A DNA stretch of 64,000 nt from Chloroflexota bacterium (lineage in GTDB: Bacteria > Chloroflexota > Chloroflexia > Chloroflexales > Roseiflexaceae). The notes below the pieces were generated by a model, which saw only the letters and a list, made by a program, of their open reading frames with translations, ran no database searches and was not told where the DNA came from. The stretch spans positions 1-64,000 of the forward strand of contig JACAEQ010000094.1 of the NCBI GenBank assembly GCA_013388755.1, given 5' to 3'. Positions 15,458 to 24,467 of this stretch are shown here, piece by piece (within the stretch, counting starts at the first letter, position 1; each line of letters begins with the position of its first letter). A program made the translations under genes and the position numbers.

Positions 15458-16378
15458 TTAGCCGTGGGTGCCAGGCCAGAGCAGCATCTGCTGCTCGTCG
15501 TCCGCCGCGCTATCCCATGGCAGCGGCGGTACGCCGGGGGCGCCGTCGAGGCGTTGTTGCAGCGCGCGACACAACAGGGGCGACTCGCGCTCAACGGGGC
15601 AATGCATGAAGAAGAAGACCTCGGTTCCCTCCGCGATCCAGTCGCGCACACGCGCGGCCCATTCGTTGAGCAATTCGTCGTTGCGCGCGACGTCGGGGTG
15701 GCCAATATACCGCACCAGCGTGAAAGGCGCGCTGCGCAGCGGATGGAGCGGCACGTCGGGCTTATTGTCGCGCGCGCGCCGAAGATCCTCTTCCGCCCCC
15801 GGTAGTGGCCCGAGGTCGAGCGGGCGCACATCCATCAACACCCGTCCGGCGCCATAGCGCTCCAGCAGCGCCATGAACGCGGTTTCACCCTGCGGCGCAT
15901 ACCAGTCGAGGTGACGCACCTCAACCGCCAGGCGCAACGGCAACGTCGGCGACTCACCGGCCACCAGCGTGCACCAGCCGTCCAGCCAGCGCTCCAGGTC
16001 GGTGCGCTGCCGTGGCGAGTAGCCGGGCGGAAGTTGAAGAAAGAATGGACCGAGACGTTCACCAAGCGGTGCCATGCGCCGGATGAATGACACCGTCTCT
16101 GGCAGACGCGCGGCAAGCGATCCCTGGTGGCTAACATCGCGTGGCAATTTGAAACAGAAGCGGAACGTCGCCGGCGTTTCCTCGGCCCAGCGACGCACGG
16201 TCTCTGTCGCCGGCACGGCATAGAACGTCGTGTTCCCTTCGACCGTTGTCAATCGCCGGCTATAGAGGCGCAGGTAGTCGCCGCTGCGACTGGCGCGCGG
16301 AAAGAGGACACCGGGCCATGAGGGATGGGCCCAGACGGCGCAGCCCAGGTAGAAGCGCTGATGATCCGCTGCACTCAT
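15458..16378 (-). CDS. DUF72 family protein (YecE-like)
   Basis: 306-residue TIM-barrel-like protein of the DUF72/YecE family. Typical motifs are YLGCAVWAHPSWPG at the start, LTTVEGNTTFYAVP near residue 44, FCFKLPRDVSH near residue 74, LGPFFLQLPPGY near residue 108 and LAVEVRHLDWY near residue 149. The C-terminal VFFFMHCPVE is also typical. No biochemical function is firmly established for the family. The ATG overlaps the amidase stop as ATGA, so translation is coupled to the amidase. Confidence 0.88.
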   Translation of the reverse strand: MSAADHQRFYLGCAVWAHPSWPGVLFPRASRSGDYLRLYSRRLTTVEGNTTFYAVPATETVRRWAEETPATFRFCFKLPRDVSHQGSLAARLPETVSFIRRMAPLGERLGPFFLQLPPGYSPRQRTDLERWLDGWCTLVAGESPTLPLRLAVEVRHLDWYAPQGETAFMALLERYGAGRVLMDVRPLDLGPLPGAEEDLRRARDNKPDVPLHPLRSAPFTLVRYIGHPDVARNDELLNEWAARVRDWIAEGTEVFFFMHCPVERESPLLCRALQQRLDGAPGVPPLPWDSAADDEQQMLLWPGTHG

Positions 16379-17775
16379 GAAGCCAGCGCCTCAAGAGGAG
16401 CGACCCGGTTCCACGAGGTTGCATCCTCAAATGCCCTGCCGGCCTGCAGCGCCTTCGCTTCGTTCCAGGCGGACGTAATCACCTGCAACCCGATCGGCAA
16501 TCCGGCGGGGCTGAAGCCACACGGCAGCGACAGCGCGGGGAGGCCGGCAAGATTGAACGGCGCGGTGAAACGCGTCAACTGGCGCGCGGCCTCGATGGCA
16601 TCCGCGCCTTCGATCAACGGCGCGGTGATTGGCGTGGCGGGTGTGAGCAACACGTCGAACGTGCCCAGCAGACGTTCGAGGCGCCTGCGCCATTCGCTCT
16701 GAAAACGGCGTGCCAGGACGTACTCGGTTGACGAGAACATTGCGCCGCGTTCCAGGCGCGCCAGGACGTCGGCGCCGAACCCTTCGGGATGGGCCTGGAG
16801 CCGTTCACGATGAAACGCTGCTGCATCACTGGTGGTCATCAGCGCATTCATCTGTGCCGCTTCGCGGCCTGTTTCCAGATCGACTTCCTCGACATGCGCG
16901 CCAAGCTCCTCAAATACGGCGGCTGCGCGCCGCACGGCTGCAATGACATCCGGATCGGCATCACCAAAGTGCGAATCGCGTGCCAGCGCAACTCGCCACC
17001 CGGCAACGCCGGCATTGATCGTTGCCAGGAAGTCGCCAACCGGCGCATCCACGCTCGCCGGGTCGTCAGGGTCATAGCCGGCGATCGCCTGAAGCAAGAG
17101 GGCTGTGTCTGTGACGTTGCGCGCCATTGGCCCGGCATGGTCCAGGTTCCAGCTCAGCGGCACGACGCCATGCAGGCTGACCCGGCCATAGGTTGGTTTG
17201 AGGCCGACGATACCGCACAGTGATGACGGAATGCGAATACTGCCGCCGGTGTCGCTCCCCAGCGCACCCATGCAGAATCCGGCCACCAGCGCCGCACCGG
17301 CGCCGCCAGAGGAGCCACCGGTGACATGTGCGCGATTCCAGGGGTTGCGGCATGGGCCGTAGTGCGGATTGTCATTCGTGACGCCAAGCGCCCACTCGTG
17401 CATGTTCAGTTTGCCGAGTATCACGGCGCCGGCGGAGTGCAGCGAGGTGACGGCACGTGCATCGGCGGCGGGCACACGATCGGCGAAAAACGTCGTGCCT
17501 GCCGTGGTGCGAATACCAGCCGTGTCATAGAGATCTTTCAGGGCAATCGGAATACCGTGGAGTGGGCCGCGCCGCATACCGCGCGCCAGATACGCATCGG
17601 CGGCGCGCGCCTGCGCGAGTGCATGGTCGGTCGCCACGGTGATGAAACTATTGATGTGCGGGTCATAGGCAGCGATTCTCGCGAGGTGCGCTTCAGTCAG
17701 TTCGACCGCTGTTATCTCGCCGCGTGCAATCAGCTCGGCGGCGGCGGTTATCGAGAGGTGGGTGAGATCCGGCAC
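16375..17775 (-). CDS. Amidase-signature family amidohydrolase
   Basis: 466-residue amidase-signature enzyme related to GatA and broad-specificity amidases. The Ser-cisSer-Lys triad regions are complete: the lysine in IALKDLYDT near residue 85, the first serine in VTGGSSGGAGAALVAG near residue 160 and the nucleophile in GSDTGGSIRIPSS near residue 180. No gatB or gatC is nearby, so it is more likely a free amidase than the tRNA amidotransferase subunit. GTG 17775 is chosen because AGGAG lies 6 bases upstream; the longer frame to 17940 lacks such a site. It is followed by the overlapping DUF72 gene. Confidence 0.88.
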   Translation of the reverse strand: MPDLTHLSITAAAELIARGEITAVELTEAHLARIAAYDPHINSFITVATDHALAQARAADAYLARGMRRGPLHGIPIALKDLYDTAGIRTTAGTTFFADRVPAADARAVTSLHSAGAVILGKLNMHEWALGVTNDNPHYGPCRNPWNRAHVTGGSSGGAGAALVAGFCMGALGSDTGGSIRIPSSLCGIVGLKPTYGRVSLHGVVPLSWNLDHAGPMARNVTDTALLLQAIAGYDPDDPASVDAPVGDFLATINAGVAGWRVALARDSHFGDADPDVIAAVRRAAAVFEELGAHVEEVDLETGREAAQMNALMTTSDAAAFHRERLQAHPEGFGADVLARLERGAMFSSTEYVLARRFQSEWRRRLERLLGTFDVLLTPATPITAPLIEGADAIEAARQLTRFTAPFNLAGLPALSLPCGFSPAGLPIGLQVITSAWNEAKALQAGRAFEDATSWNRVAPLEALAS

Positions 17776-17881
17776 TGGTTTCTCCTGAGGATTAACTCGA
17801 CTACCTTGCAACATACGGCTCAACGCACCGCCGTTCCTGATCGCCGCGTACCCCACCGGGGCGCACGGTTGGTGCACATTG

Positions 17882-19675
17882 CTATAACCATTCTTCCAAC
17901 CGGCGTTTTTGTTCATCTGTCGGATTCTCGATCGGCGCAATGGTCAGCGTGTCAGGGGGAGCCTCCCCGAGCAGGAGCGGGATATGCAGCAGATCGTCGC
18001 GACGGAAGAGGCTCAGGGTGACAACCTGCCCGGGGAGGCGCTCCGCGATGCGCGTCTTGAGGCGCTCCTCGTCGACACGAATGCCATCGAGCGCCACGAT
18101 TTCATCGCCGGTATACACACCCGCGGCTTCGCCAGGGCCACCGGCCAGCACGACTGCCACCTTGAGGCGCCCATGTTCGGTTTTCATGCGTAAGCCATGC
18201 CAGGCTGGCGGGCGGCCATTGTCGGTTTCGACCGAATATCCCCAGACAAGTTGCATCCCCACCGTGTTGAATGCGCGCGCATAGTCAAGCTCGCGTGTGC
18301 CGGCCACTGCATGCGCCAGAAACTCGCGGTAGGCTCCCCCGGCCGTACCGGCGATCGCCTCGACACTTCTGCAAAAGCCATCGTCTTCATCAAATCCAGG
18401 GCGCGCGGCGTTGCTGCCGCTGTAGAGCTCATGCACCCTATCGCCGGCATGTTCCGCATAGAGGTGGCGCATCACATCATCGAGTGAGCGCCAGCCATCG
18501 GTGCGGCAACGAATCTCGAGGTCGAGCAAAAGCGCAACCAGGCTCCCCTTCAAGTAGTACGAAACGCTACTGTTGGGGCTGTGTTCATCGGGGCGATAGA
18601 ACTTGATCCAGGCGTCGAAACTACTCTGCTCGAGGGTTTGCAGCGCGCGGCCCGGCTGGCTCTGCAACAACTTGATGTCGTCAGCCAGCGTCTCGAAATA
18701 GCGCTCACGGCTGATCAGGCCGGCACGCAGCAGGATAAGGTGATCATAATAGCTGGTAATGCCTTCCATGGTCCAGAGCTGGCGAGTATAGTTTTCGGCG
18801 GCATAGTCGAATGGCCCCAGCGGCGCGGGCCGGATGCGTTTGACGTTCCAGACGTGAAAAAACTCGTGAGCGGTGAGCGCCAGAAACTTCTCATACGATC
18901 GCGCCGGTCGAAATCCCCAGCGATCAATGATATTCGTCACACTGTTACGGTGCTCAAGGCCGCCATAGCCGTTTTCGACGAGGTGCACGATGAACACATA
19001 ACGCCGGTAGGGCAAACTGCCGAACATTGCGCGGGTTGTTTCGACAATCGTGCGCGTGTCAGCGACGATGCGCTGTTCGTCTTCGTTGCCATGGCCCCAG
19101 AGCGCGATTTCGTGCGGGACGCCGTCGACCTCGAAGGTCAGCAACCGATGTATACCGCATTCGAATGGCGAGTCGGCCAGTTCATCATAATCGTGCGCCA
19201 TGAAACTGTGCCACGTTCCTTCGGCATCGGCAGGCTCGGCGCGTTCCAGGCCGGTTGTGACATGCCATGCCGCAGGCGTCTCGACCCTGACCTGGCATGG
19301 CTCGTGGGTTCTGGCCCGCTGGTACATGAACACGGTACCGGGATTGAAATACCCGTGACTTCCGTCAAGATGGCTGGTGCGAACGCTCAATTCGAAGGCG
19401 TAGACCTGATAGCTCACCCTGATGCGGCGCGCACCGTTTGACTCGATGCGCCAGGTCGTCTTATCCGTCTTGCGCCATGGCAGCGGCGCGCCATGCTCGC
19501 TGGTTGCTGCAAAACACTGGACGTGCCGTGCATAATCGCGGATCAGGTAAGAACCGGGGGTCCATGCCGGCAGGGCCAGATCGAGCACCGGTGCGTCGAT
19601 GTCGGAGATATCCAGGGCAACATCGTACAGGTGGGTGTGGGGGCGGAGCATCGAGATATGATAAACGATTGACAT
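17882..19675 (-). CDS. M61 family glycyl aminopeptidase with PDZ domain
   Basis: 597-residue metallopeptidase of the M61 family. An N-terminal beta-sandwich domain comes first (about residues 1-170). The zinc site is HEFFH at 270-274 with Glu304 in WTMEG as third ligand. GYGGLEHRNS near residue 237 and FFHVWNVKRIRP are M61 hallmarks. A PDZ domain (about residues 500-580, with AAGVYTGDEIVALDGIRV) closes the protein. Known members prefer N-terminal glycine, but the substrate here is inferred only. No signal peptide is visible. It is likely in the same leftward transcript as the amidase gene (106-bp gap). Confidence 0.93.
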   Translation of the reverse strand: MSIVYHISMLRPHTHLYDVALDISDIDAPVLDLALPAWTPGSYLIRDYARHVQCFAATSEHGAPLPWRKTDKTTWRIESNGARRIRVSYQVYAFELSVRTSHLDGSHGYFNPGTVFMYQRARTHEPCQVRVETPAAWHVTTGLERAEPADAEGTWHSFMAHDYDELADSPFECGIHRLLTFEVDGVPHEIALWGHGNEDEQRIVADTRTIVETTRAMFGSLPYRRYVFIVHLVENGYGGLEHRNSVTNIIDRWGFRPARSYEKFLALTAHEFFHVWNVKRIRPAPLGPFDYAAENYTRQLWTMEGITSYYDHLILLRAGLISRERYFETLADDIKLLQSQPGRALQTLEQSSFDAWIKFYRPDEHSPNSSVSYYLKGSLVALLLDLEIRCRTDGWRSLDDVMRHLYAEHAGDRVHELYSGSNAARPGFDEDDGFCRSVEAIAGTAGGAYREFLAHAVAGTRELDYARAFNTVGMQLVWGYSVETDNGRPPAWHGLRMKTEHGRLKVAVVLAGGPGEAAGVYTGDEIVALDGIRVDEERLKTRIAERLPGQVVTLSLFRRDDLLHIPLLLGEAPPDTLTIAPIENPTDEQKRRLEEWL

Positions 19676-19750
19676 GGAAGTGTGGCACCCTGCCGTGCCC
19701 GGTGGGAACGGCAGGCATAGACGGGCGCGCGGGGGCGCGCCCTGGCGGTA

Positions 19751-21685
19751 TCAAGCCGTATAGGGGGCAAACAGGCGCACGAACAGGCGCTCGAACTGCG
19801 GCGACTCGACATCGATTTGATCGTAGAGGTCAACGACCCGCGCCACCTGGTCGCGGCGCCGCCACATCTCGCGGGCGAACCGGTCATCGGCAATCTGCTC
19901 CATGCGGAGGAAGCTGTAGAACTGCTTGAGCGACGTGCAAAGCTCGCGTGCACCCCGTGGTGAGCTATTGGCGACTCGCCGCGGATAGAAGAAGAAGAGG
20001 CACTCATCCAGGGTGGTGTAATTGCCCTCGGCCAGCGTCTGCGCATAATAACTGGCGAGGAAGTCGGCGTAAATCCACAGATCGCCGGTACGGCTAGCGG
20101 CTGTCGCCTCGCTTTTTCCCTGCGCGATCAGGTACGCGTAGAAGCGTTCCATCAGTTCATGGCTGGCGGTCAGCGCCTCATCATGCACGGTCGGCTGGTC
20201 GTCAATGTCATCGTCCCATTCCTCGTCCTCGTCCGCTTCCCAGGGTTCGGACGTGAAGGGCGATTCGCTGTCGCCTGTACTATCTTCAAGTTCCGGCGGG
20301 CCGCCGGCGAAATCCGGCGCGCTCGCTGTGGGGGCGGTATAGCGAACCAGGGTTGCGAACAGATCGGGATTGTCCGGAAGGATGCGATGGAAGCGAGCTG
20401 CCAGAACGTTCTGCACATCCGTACTACTCTGCGCGTGCTGCAATCGCTCGAAGTCTTCGGCGCTGAGCGCGGCCATGAGCCGGCGAGCCGCGGCGGCAAG
20501 CTCGGGCCGTTCGGCAATGAAGCCGCGCAGATCCTCGATCAGCGGAACCTCCGCCAGTTCCTCGTGGTCAAGATCAAGAGTACCGAACAGCGGATCCTCA
20601 TCCTCCAGCATGTCCCATGCGTCATCGTCATATCCGCCGTTACGCAAACGTTCCTCGATCTGATCGGTATAATCGCACAGAGCATCGATCGGTTCTGGCT
20701 GGATGACAGTCGACTCGCCGGATTGCGAGTCGAAGACAACACGGGCGGTTGAGATGCGCGGTGCGACGCCGTTCCAGAGTTCCTGCGTCGCCGCCTCGCG
20801 GCGGCTTTCGAGGAGCTCGTGCTGAATGCCAGCAATCGCTGCCAGCAATTCGGTGTCACGCTCTTCCCAGGCCCGGGCGTCGTGCATGCCGTCAATCAGA
20901 TCATCAATCGGGCGGCGGTAAGCATGGTCGCCGATCAATACGCCATCAATTAACCGGAGCCGCCGGTCGCTCGCCACCAGATCCTGCCAGCAGCGGCCTG
21001 GATATGCCGTGCGCCAGGGAGCGCGCGCATACACCGGCAACACCGCTTCATCGGCGGTCAGCGGGCGACTCCGGCTGGCTGCCACCCGCGCGACGATGCC
21101 ATCGAGCAACTCGCGCTCCTGGTGCAGCACCTCATCGAGATGAAATGCAGCGCGTGGCTCGTGCTCGAGGCGCAGCGTCAACGGCGCCGCGCGCTCAATC
21201 GTGACCAGTATGCTATCACCCCGGCGAATCTTCATACGTGCCATCCACGGGCCAGGGTGCAGGGCGGCCAGTTGAAACGGGCCAAACATCGCATCATTGG
21301 CAGTGATGGTTGTCACAGCCACCGGCAGGGTACTACCCTCGGCATCGGTCAGTACAATATCCTTACGTGTCATCGGGACGAACGGGATCAGCCGGGTACG
21401 GAGCAGCGCGCCGGCAGCCAGTTCATCATCACCTGGCGTGATGCGAAAACGCAGCCCGGTAAGCGCGACATGCAGCGGTAACAGCGTACCGTCACCCATG
21501 CGTACCCAGCCCACCTCGGCTGCTTCAAAGCGGAGACGTTCACGAATGCTGGCAAATGGATCACGCGCCTGGCTGGGGCGCCGATCAAGGACACGCTGGT
21601 AGATTTCACGCTCGGCGACGACATCGTCGTATTCCACGGCCAGTTCCTGGAGAATGCTGGCGATCGTCGGTTCGCGTTGCGCCAT
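19751..21685 (-). CDS. Unknown 644-aa protein with recombinase-core-like C-terminus
   Basis: I do not recognise the full protein. Residues 1-50 (ILQELAVEYDDVVAEREIY, then a basic RRPSQ segment) look like a HARE/HB1-type or other winged-helix domain. The middle is long, acidic and without motif. Residues about 475-500 are an Asp/Glu-rich linker. The C-terminal 110 residues (MERFYAYLIAQGKSEATAAS, then DLWIYADFLASYYAQTL and TSLKQFYSFLRMEQ) have the rhythm of the SAM-like core-binding domain of tyrosine recombinases. The catalytic Arg/His/Tyr domain is absent. ATG 21685 follows AGGAG by 10 bases. It is divergent from the threonine operon and heads the peptidase run. A DNA-binding role is possible. 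Confidence 0.6.
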   Translation of the reverse strand: MAQREPTIASILQELAVEYDDVVAEREIYQRVLDRRPSQARDPFASIRERLRFEAAEVGWVRMGDGTLLPLHVALTGLRFRITPGDDELAAGALLRTRLIPFVPMTRKDIVLTDAEGSTLPVAVTTITANDAMFGPFQLAALHPGPWMARMKIRRGDSILVTIERAAPLTLRLEHEPRAAFHLDEVLHQERELLDGIVARVAASRSRPLTADEAVLPVYARAPWRTAYPGRCWQDLVASDRRLRLIDGVLIGDHAYRRPIDDLIDGMHDARAWEERDTELLAAIAGIQHELLESRREAATQELWNGVAPRISTARVVFDSQSGESTVIQPEPIDALCDYTDQIEERLRNGGYDDDAWDMLEDEDPLFGTLDLDHEELAEVPLIEDLRGFIAERPELAAAARRLMAALSAEDFERLQHAQSSTDVQNVLAARFHRILPDNPDLFATLVRYTAPTASAPDFAGGPPELEDSTGDSESPFTSEPWEADEDEEWDDDIDDQPTVHDEALTASHELMERFYAYLIAQGKSEATAASRTGDLWIYADFLASYYAQTLAEGNYTTLDECLFFFYPRRVANSSPRGARELCTSLKQFYSFLRMEQIADDRFAREMWRRRDQVARVVDLYDQIDVESPQFERLFVRLFAPYTA

Positions 21686-21722
21686 GGCTGGGATGCTCCT
21701 GTCGTGTGGACTATCGTGAACA

Positions 21723-21731
21723 ATTATAGCA
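21723..21731 (-). promoter_or_regulatory. Extended -10 promoter for the 644-aa gene
   Basis: On the minus strand TGCTATAAT (21731-21723) is a perfect extended -10, about 38 bases before the ATG at 21685. No clear -35. It lies back-to-back with the threonine operon promoter, 25 bp away. Confidence 0.5.
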
Positions 21732-21753
21732 CAGCGGTTGCCGGGGTGGGCGC

Positions 21754-21782
21754 TTGACAGCCCGTGGCGTCGCGGGTATAGT
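21754..21782 (+). promoter_or_regulatory. Promoter of the threonine operon
   Basis: TTGACA (21754-21759), a 17-bp spacer and TATAGT (21777-21782): a near-consensus sigma-70 promoter. The predicted transcript start near 21789 leaves a leader of about 190 bases that holds the leader peptide and attenuator. Confidence 0.8.
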
Positions 21783-21819
21783 AGCGGCGCAGTGAGTGCT
21801 GCACACGTGGACAACGACC

Positions 21820-21912
21820 ATGCGCCTGCTGGATAACAACACGGCGACCACGACCATGACCTCGGTCACGACTACCGGGGAGCATGGTTGTGGGAGGGTC
21901 TCCCGGCGCTGA
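21820..21912 (+). CDS. Threonine-operon leader peptide
   Basis: A 30-codon frame reading MRLLDNNTATTTMTSVTTTG followed by a ten-residue tail and TGA. Eight of its codons are threonine (ACG, ACC, ACG, ACC, ACC, ACG, ACT, ACC), seven of them within eleven codons (21850-21876 region). No isoleucine codon is present, so the sensor would respond to threonyl-tRNA alone. It lies between a strong promoter and a hairpin terminator in front of thrC, exactly where a classic attenuation leader is expected. The ribosome site is weak (GTGGA). Confidence 0.78.
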   Translation: MRLLDNNTATTTMTSVTTTGEHGCGRVSRR

Positions 21913-21960
21913 TGGCCGGAACGCGATGATTGCCCCCTCCCGAAAGGGACGGGGGCTTTT
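21892..21960 (+). promoter_or_regulatory. Transcription attenuator of the thrC-lysC-asd operon
   Basis: The terminator hairpin is GCCCCCTCCC (21932-21941), loop GAAA, GGGA, a bulged C, then GGGGGC (21951-21956), followed by TTTT. The segment GGGAGGG at 21892-21898, inside the end of the leader peptide frame, is complementary to CCCTCCC (21935-21941) and can form an antiterminator. A ribosome stalled on the Thr codons leaves 21892-21898 free. One that reaches the stop codon covers it and lets the terminator form. A small hairpin GGGAG/CTCCC (21878-21882 with 21900-21904) and CCGGC/GCCGG (21904-21920) offer further alternatives. Confidence 0.75.
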
Positions 21961-21978
21961 CCGTTTCAGGGAGGTGCT

Positions 21979-23019
21979 ATGCTGTTCGATCGTTACCGCG
22001 CGTTCCTGCCGCTCAGCGAGCATACGCCGGCGTTGACCCTCGGCGAAGGTGACACGCCGCTGGTCGCTGCGCCGCGCCTGGCAAGCGCCATCGGCGTGCG
22101 TGAGCTGTTCCTGAAGTATGAGGGTGCCAATCCTACCGGCTCGTTCAAAGATCGCGGTATGGTTGTAGCGGTCGCCAAGGCGATGGAAGCCGGCGCAACG
22201 TCGGTCATTTGCGCTTCAACCGGCAATACATCGGCCAGTGCGGCGGCCTATGCGGCGCATGCCGGCATCGAGTCGATCGTTGTGGTGCCGGCCGGCAAGA
22301 TCGCGCTTGGCAAACTGGCGCAGGCGCTCATGTATGGCGCGCGATTGCTGGTGATTGACGGGAACTTCGACGCGGCGCTCCATATCGTGCGTGAATTGTC
22401 GGATGAGTTCCCGGTCACGCTGGTGAATTCGGTCAACCCGCATCGCCTGGAAGGGCAGGCGACCGCCGCGTATGAAATTTGCGACACGCTTGGCGGCCCA
22501 CCTGATGCGCTCTGCTTGCCGGTAGGCAATGCCGGCAATATTACTGCCTACTGGCTTGGCTTTCGTCGCTACCACGAAGCCGGCAGGATTGACCGGCTAC
22601 CGAAGATGCTCGGTTTTCAGGCCGCCGGCGCTGCGCCGATTGTGCTCGGCCACCCCGTCGAACACCCGGAAACCATTGCGACCGCGATTCGTATTGGTAA
22701 CCCGGCAAGCTGGTGCTATGCGCTCGATGCGCGCGATCAATCGGGCGGGTTGATCGAGATGGTCACCGATGAGCAGATCCTGCAGAGCTGGCGCGATCTG
22801 GCGCGACTGGAAGGGGTCTTCGTCGAACCAGCCTCGGCAGCCGGCGTCGCCGGCCTGCGTATGCTGGCGAGCCAGGGTCGCGCCGAACCGGATGCGCGCT
22901 ATGTGGCAGTGCTCACCGGCCACGGCCTGAAGGATCCCGGCCTGGCGGTTGAGCAGTTCGCAGCACCAGCGCCGGTCAAGGCGGAGATGAGCGCCATTCT
23001 CGGCTGGCTTGGATGGTGA
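21979..23019 (+). CDS. thrC: Threonine synthase
   Basis: 346-residue PLP enzyme that converts O-phosphohomoserine to threonine. The PLP lysine is Lys57 in NPTGSFKDRG. The phosphate-binding loop region is CASTGNTSASAAAYAAHAG near residue 78, and PVGNAGNITAYW near residue 176 is a threonine-synthase hallmark. The length matches the short bacterial/archaeal form. ATG 21979 follows GGGAGG by 6 bases. It is the first structural gene behind the Thr leader and attenuator, and aspartokinase and aspartate-semialdehyde dehydrogenase follow. Homoserine dehydrogenase and kinase are not in the window. Confidence 0.95.
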   Translation: MLFDRYRAFLPLSEHTPALTLGEGDTPLVAAPRLASAIGVRELFLKYEGANPTGSFKDRGMVVAVAKAMEAGATSVICASTGNTSASAAAYAAHAGIESIVVVPAGKIALGKLAQALMYGARLLVIDGNFDAALHIVRELSDEFPVTLVNSVNPHRLEGQATAAYEICDTLGGPPDALCLPVGNAGNITAYWLGFRRYHEAGRIDRLPKMLGFQAAGAAPIVLGHPVEHPETIATAIRIGNPASWCYALDARDQSGGLIEMVTDEQILQSWRDLARLEGVFVEPASAAGVAGLRMLASQGRAEPDARYVAVLTGHGLKDPGLAVEQFAAPAPVKAEMSAILGWLGW

Positions 23020-23034
23020 AGAAAAAGGTGTCGT

Positions 23035-24441
23035 ATGCCTCTCCTCGTGATGAAATTTGGCGGCACGTCGGTCGGCGGCACGGCGGCGATTCAGGCGGTA
23101 GCCGCGATCACTGAAGCGCAACGTGCAATCTGGGGGCGCGTGGTGCTTGTGGTCTCGGCGATGAGTGGTGTGACCGATATGCTGATCCGCGGCGCGACCA
23201 CCGCTGCAACTGGTGATCAGCGAACCTTTCGCGACCTGGAGCATGCCCTGCGTGAGAAACACGCAACGGTCCTGGCCGGGCTCGTGCCCGATGGCGATGA
23301 GCGCGCGGCGGTTGGCGCCCAGGTCATGCAATTGATCGACGAGTTCGGCGTGCTCTGCCACAGTGTGGCAGTGCTCGGCGAGGCGTCGCCGCGCGCGCAC
23401 GACGCAATCTCCAGCCTTGGTGAGCGCATGAGTGCGCGGATCGTTGCTGCGGCATTGCGGGCGCGCGGTATTCCCGCCGAAGCGCTTGATGCGACCGAGT
23501 TCGTCGTTACAACGCCGCATTTTGGCGATGCGCGCCCGGTGCAAGATCTCACGCGCGATCGTACCCGTGCTCGCCTGCTGCCGCTGCTCGATCAAGGGGT
23601 CGTTCCGGTGGTCACCGGGTTCATCGGCGCAACCGAAAGTGGCGCGACAACGACGCTCGGTCGCGGCGGTAGCGACTATAGCGGTGCGATTGTCGGCGCG
23701 GCGCTCGATGCCGATGAGGTCGCGATCTACACCGACGTTGATGGCGTGATGACCACTGATCCGCGCCTGGCTCCCGATGCGCGTGTCATTCCGGTACTGT
23801 CCTATTCCGAAATGGGTGAACTGGCCTATTTCGGCGCCAAGGTACTGCACCCGCGCACGATTCGCCCGGTGGTCGAACGAGGCACACCGTTACGCATTCG
23901 TAATACGTTCAACCCGTCGCATCCCGGTACACTGGTGGTGCGCGACGTGGAGGCGAACGGCCAGGCAGTGAAGGCGGTGACGGCCATACGCGCGATGAGT
24001 CTGGTGACGGTCGAAGGGCGCGGCATGATCGGCGTGCCTGGCGTGGCGGCGCGCACGTTCGGCGCGGTTGCAAGTGCCGGCGCGAACGTCCTCATGATCT
24101 CGCAGGCTTCGTCGGAACAGAGTATCTGCTTTGTTGTGCCGTCCAGCACGGTGCCGGAGGTAACGCACGCGCTGGAGCAGGGCCTGGCAGCTGAACTGGC
24201 GCGGCGCGACATTGATCGTATCTGGGCGCGCGAAGAGGTCGCGATTGTGACCGCCGTCGGAGCGGGAATGCGCGATACGCCGGGTGTGGCGGCGCAGGTA
24301 TTCGGTGTTCTGGCAGCCCACCATATTAATGTCATCGCCATCGCGCAGGGGTCGTCGGAGTGTGCCATCAGTATCGTGGTGGCGGCGTCTGAATGCGATG
24401 AGTCGGTGCGCGCCATTCATGGGTTGACGGCGGGACTGTGA
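23035..24441 (+). CDS. lysC: Aspartate kinase
   Basis: 468-residue aspartokinase that phosphorylates aspartate, the first step to Lys, Thr, Met and diaminopimelate. KFGGTSVG at residues 5-12 binds ATP. The TTLGRGGSDYSGAIVGAAL region near residue 205 and FGAKVLHPRTIRP near residue 263 are typical. Two ACT domains (about residues 315-465) end the protein, so feedback inhibition by an amino acid is expected; the leader suggests threonine. It starts 15 bp after thrC. There is no fused homoserine dehydrogenase. The symbol lysC is the generic name. Confidence 0.95.
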   Translation: MPLLVMKFGGTSVGGTAAIQAVAAITEAQRAIWGRVVLVVSAMSGVTDMLIRGATTAATGDQRTFRDLEHALREKHATVLAGLVPDGDERAAVGAQVMQLIDEFGVLCHSVAVLGEASPRAHDAISSLGERMSARIVAAALRARGIPAEALDATEFVVTTPHFGDARPVQDLTRDRTRARLLPLLDQGVVPVVTGFIGATESGATTTLGRGGSDYSGAIVGAALDADEVAIYTDVDGVMTTDPRLAPDARVIPVLSYSEMGELAYFGAKVLHPRTIRPVVERGTPLRIRNTFNPSHPGTLVVRDVEANGQAVKAVTAIRAMSLVTVEGRGMIGVPGVAARTFGAVASAGANVLMISQASSEQSICFVVPSSTVPEVTHALEQGLAAELARRDIDRIWAREEVAIVTAVGAGMRDTPGVAAQVFGVLAAHHINVIAIAQGSSECAISIVVAASECDESVRAIHGLTAGL

Positions 24442-24467
24442 ATTGAGTATTGAGAAAAGGAGATGCT

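Noticed and set aside
14422-15609. 395-codon plus-strand frame opposite the M24 gene
   Set aside because: Antisense shadow with no conserved features.
15400-15831. N-terminal extension of the M24 peptidase
   Set aside because: It is an Arg/Cys-rich shadow of the DUF72 gene in another frame; the ATG at 15399 has a good ribosome site and starts the creatinase-like domain.
22597-23850. 417-codon minus-strand frame over thrC/lysC
   Set aside because: Antisense shadow of two certain genes; His/Arg-rich without any domain pattern.
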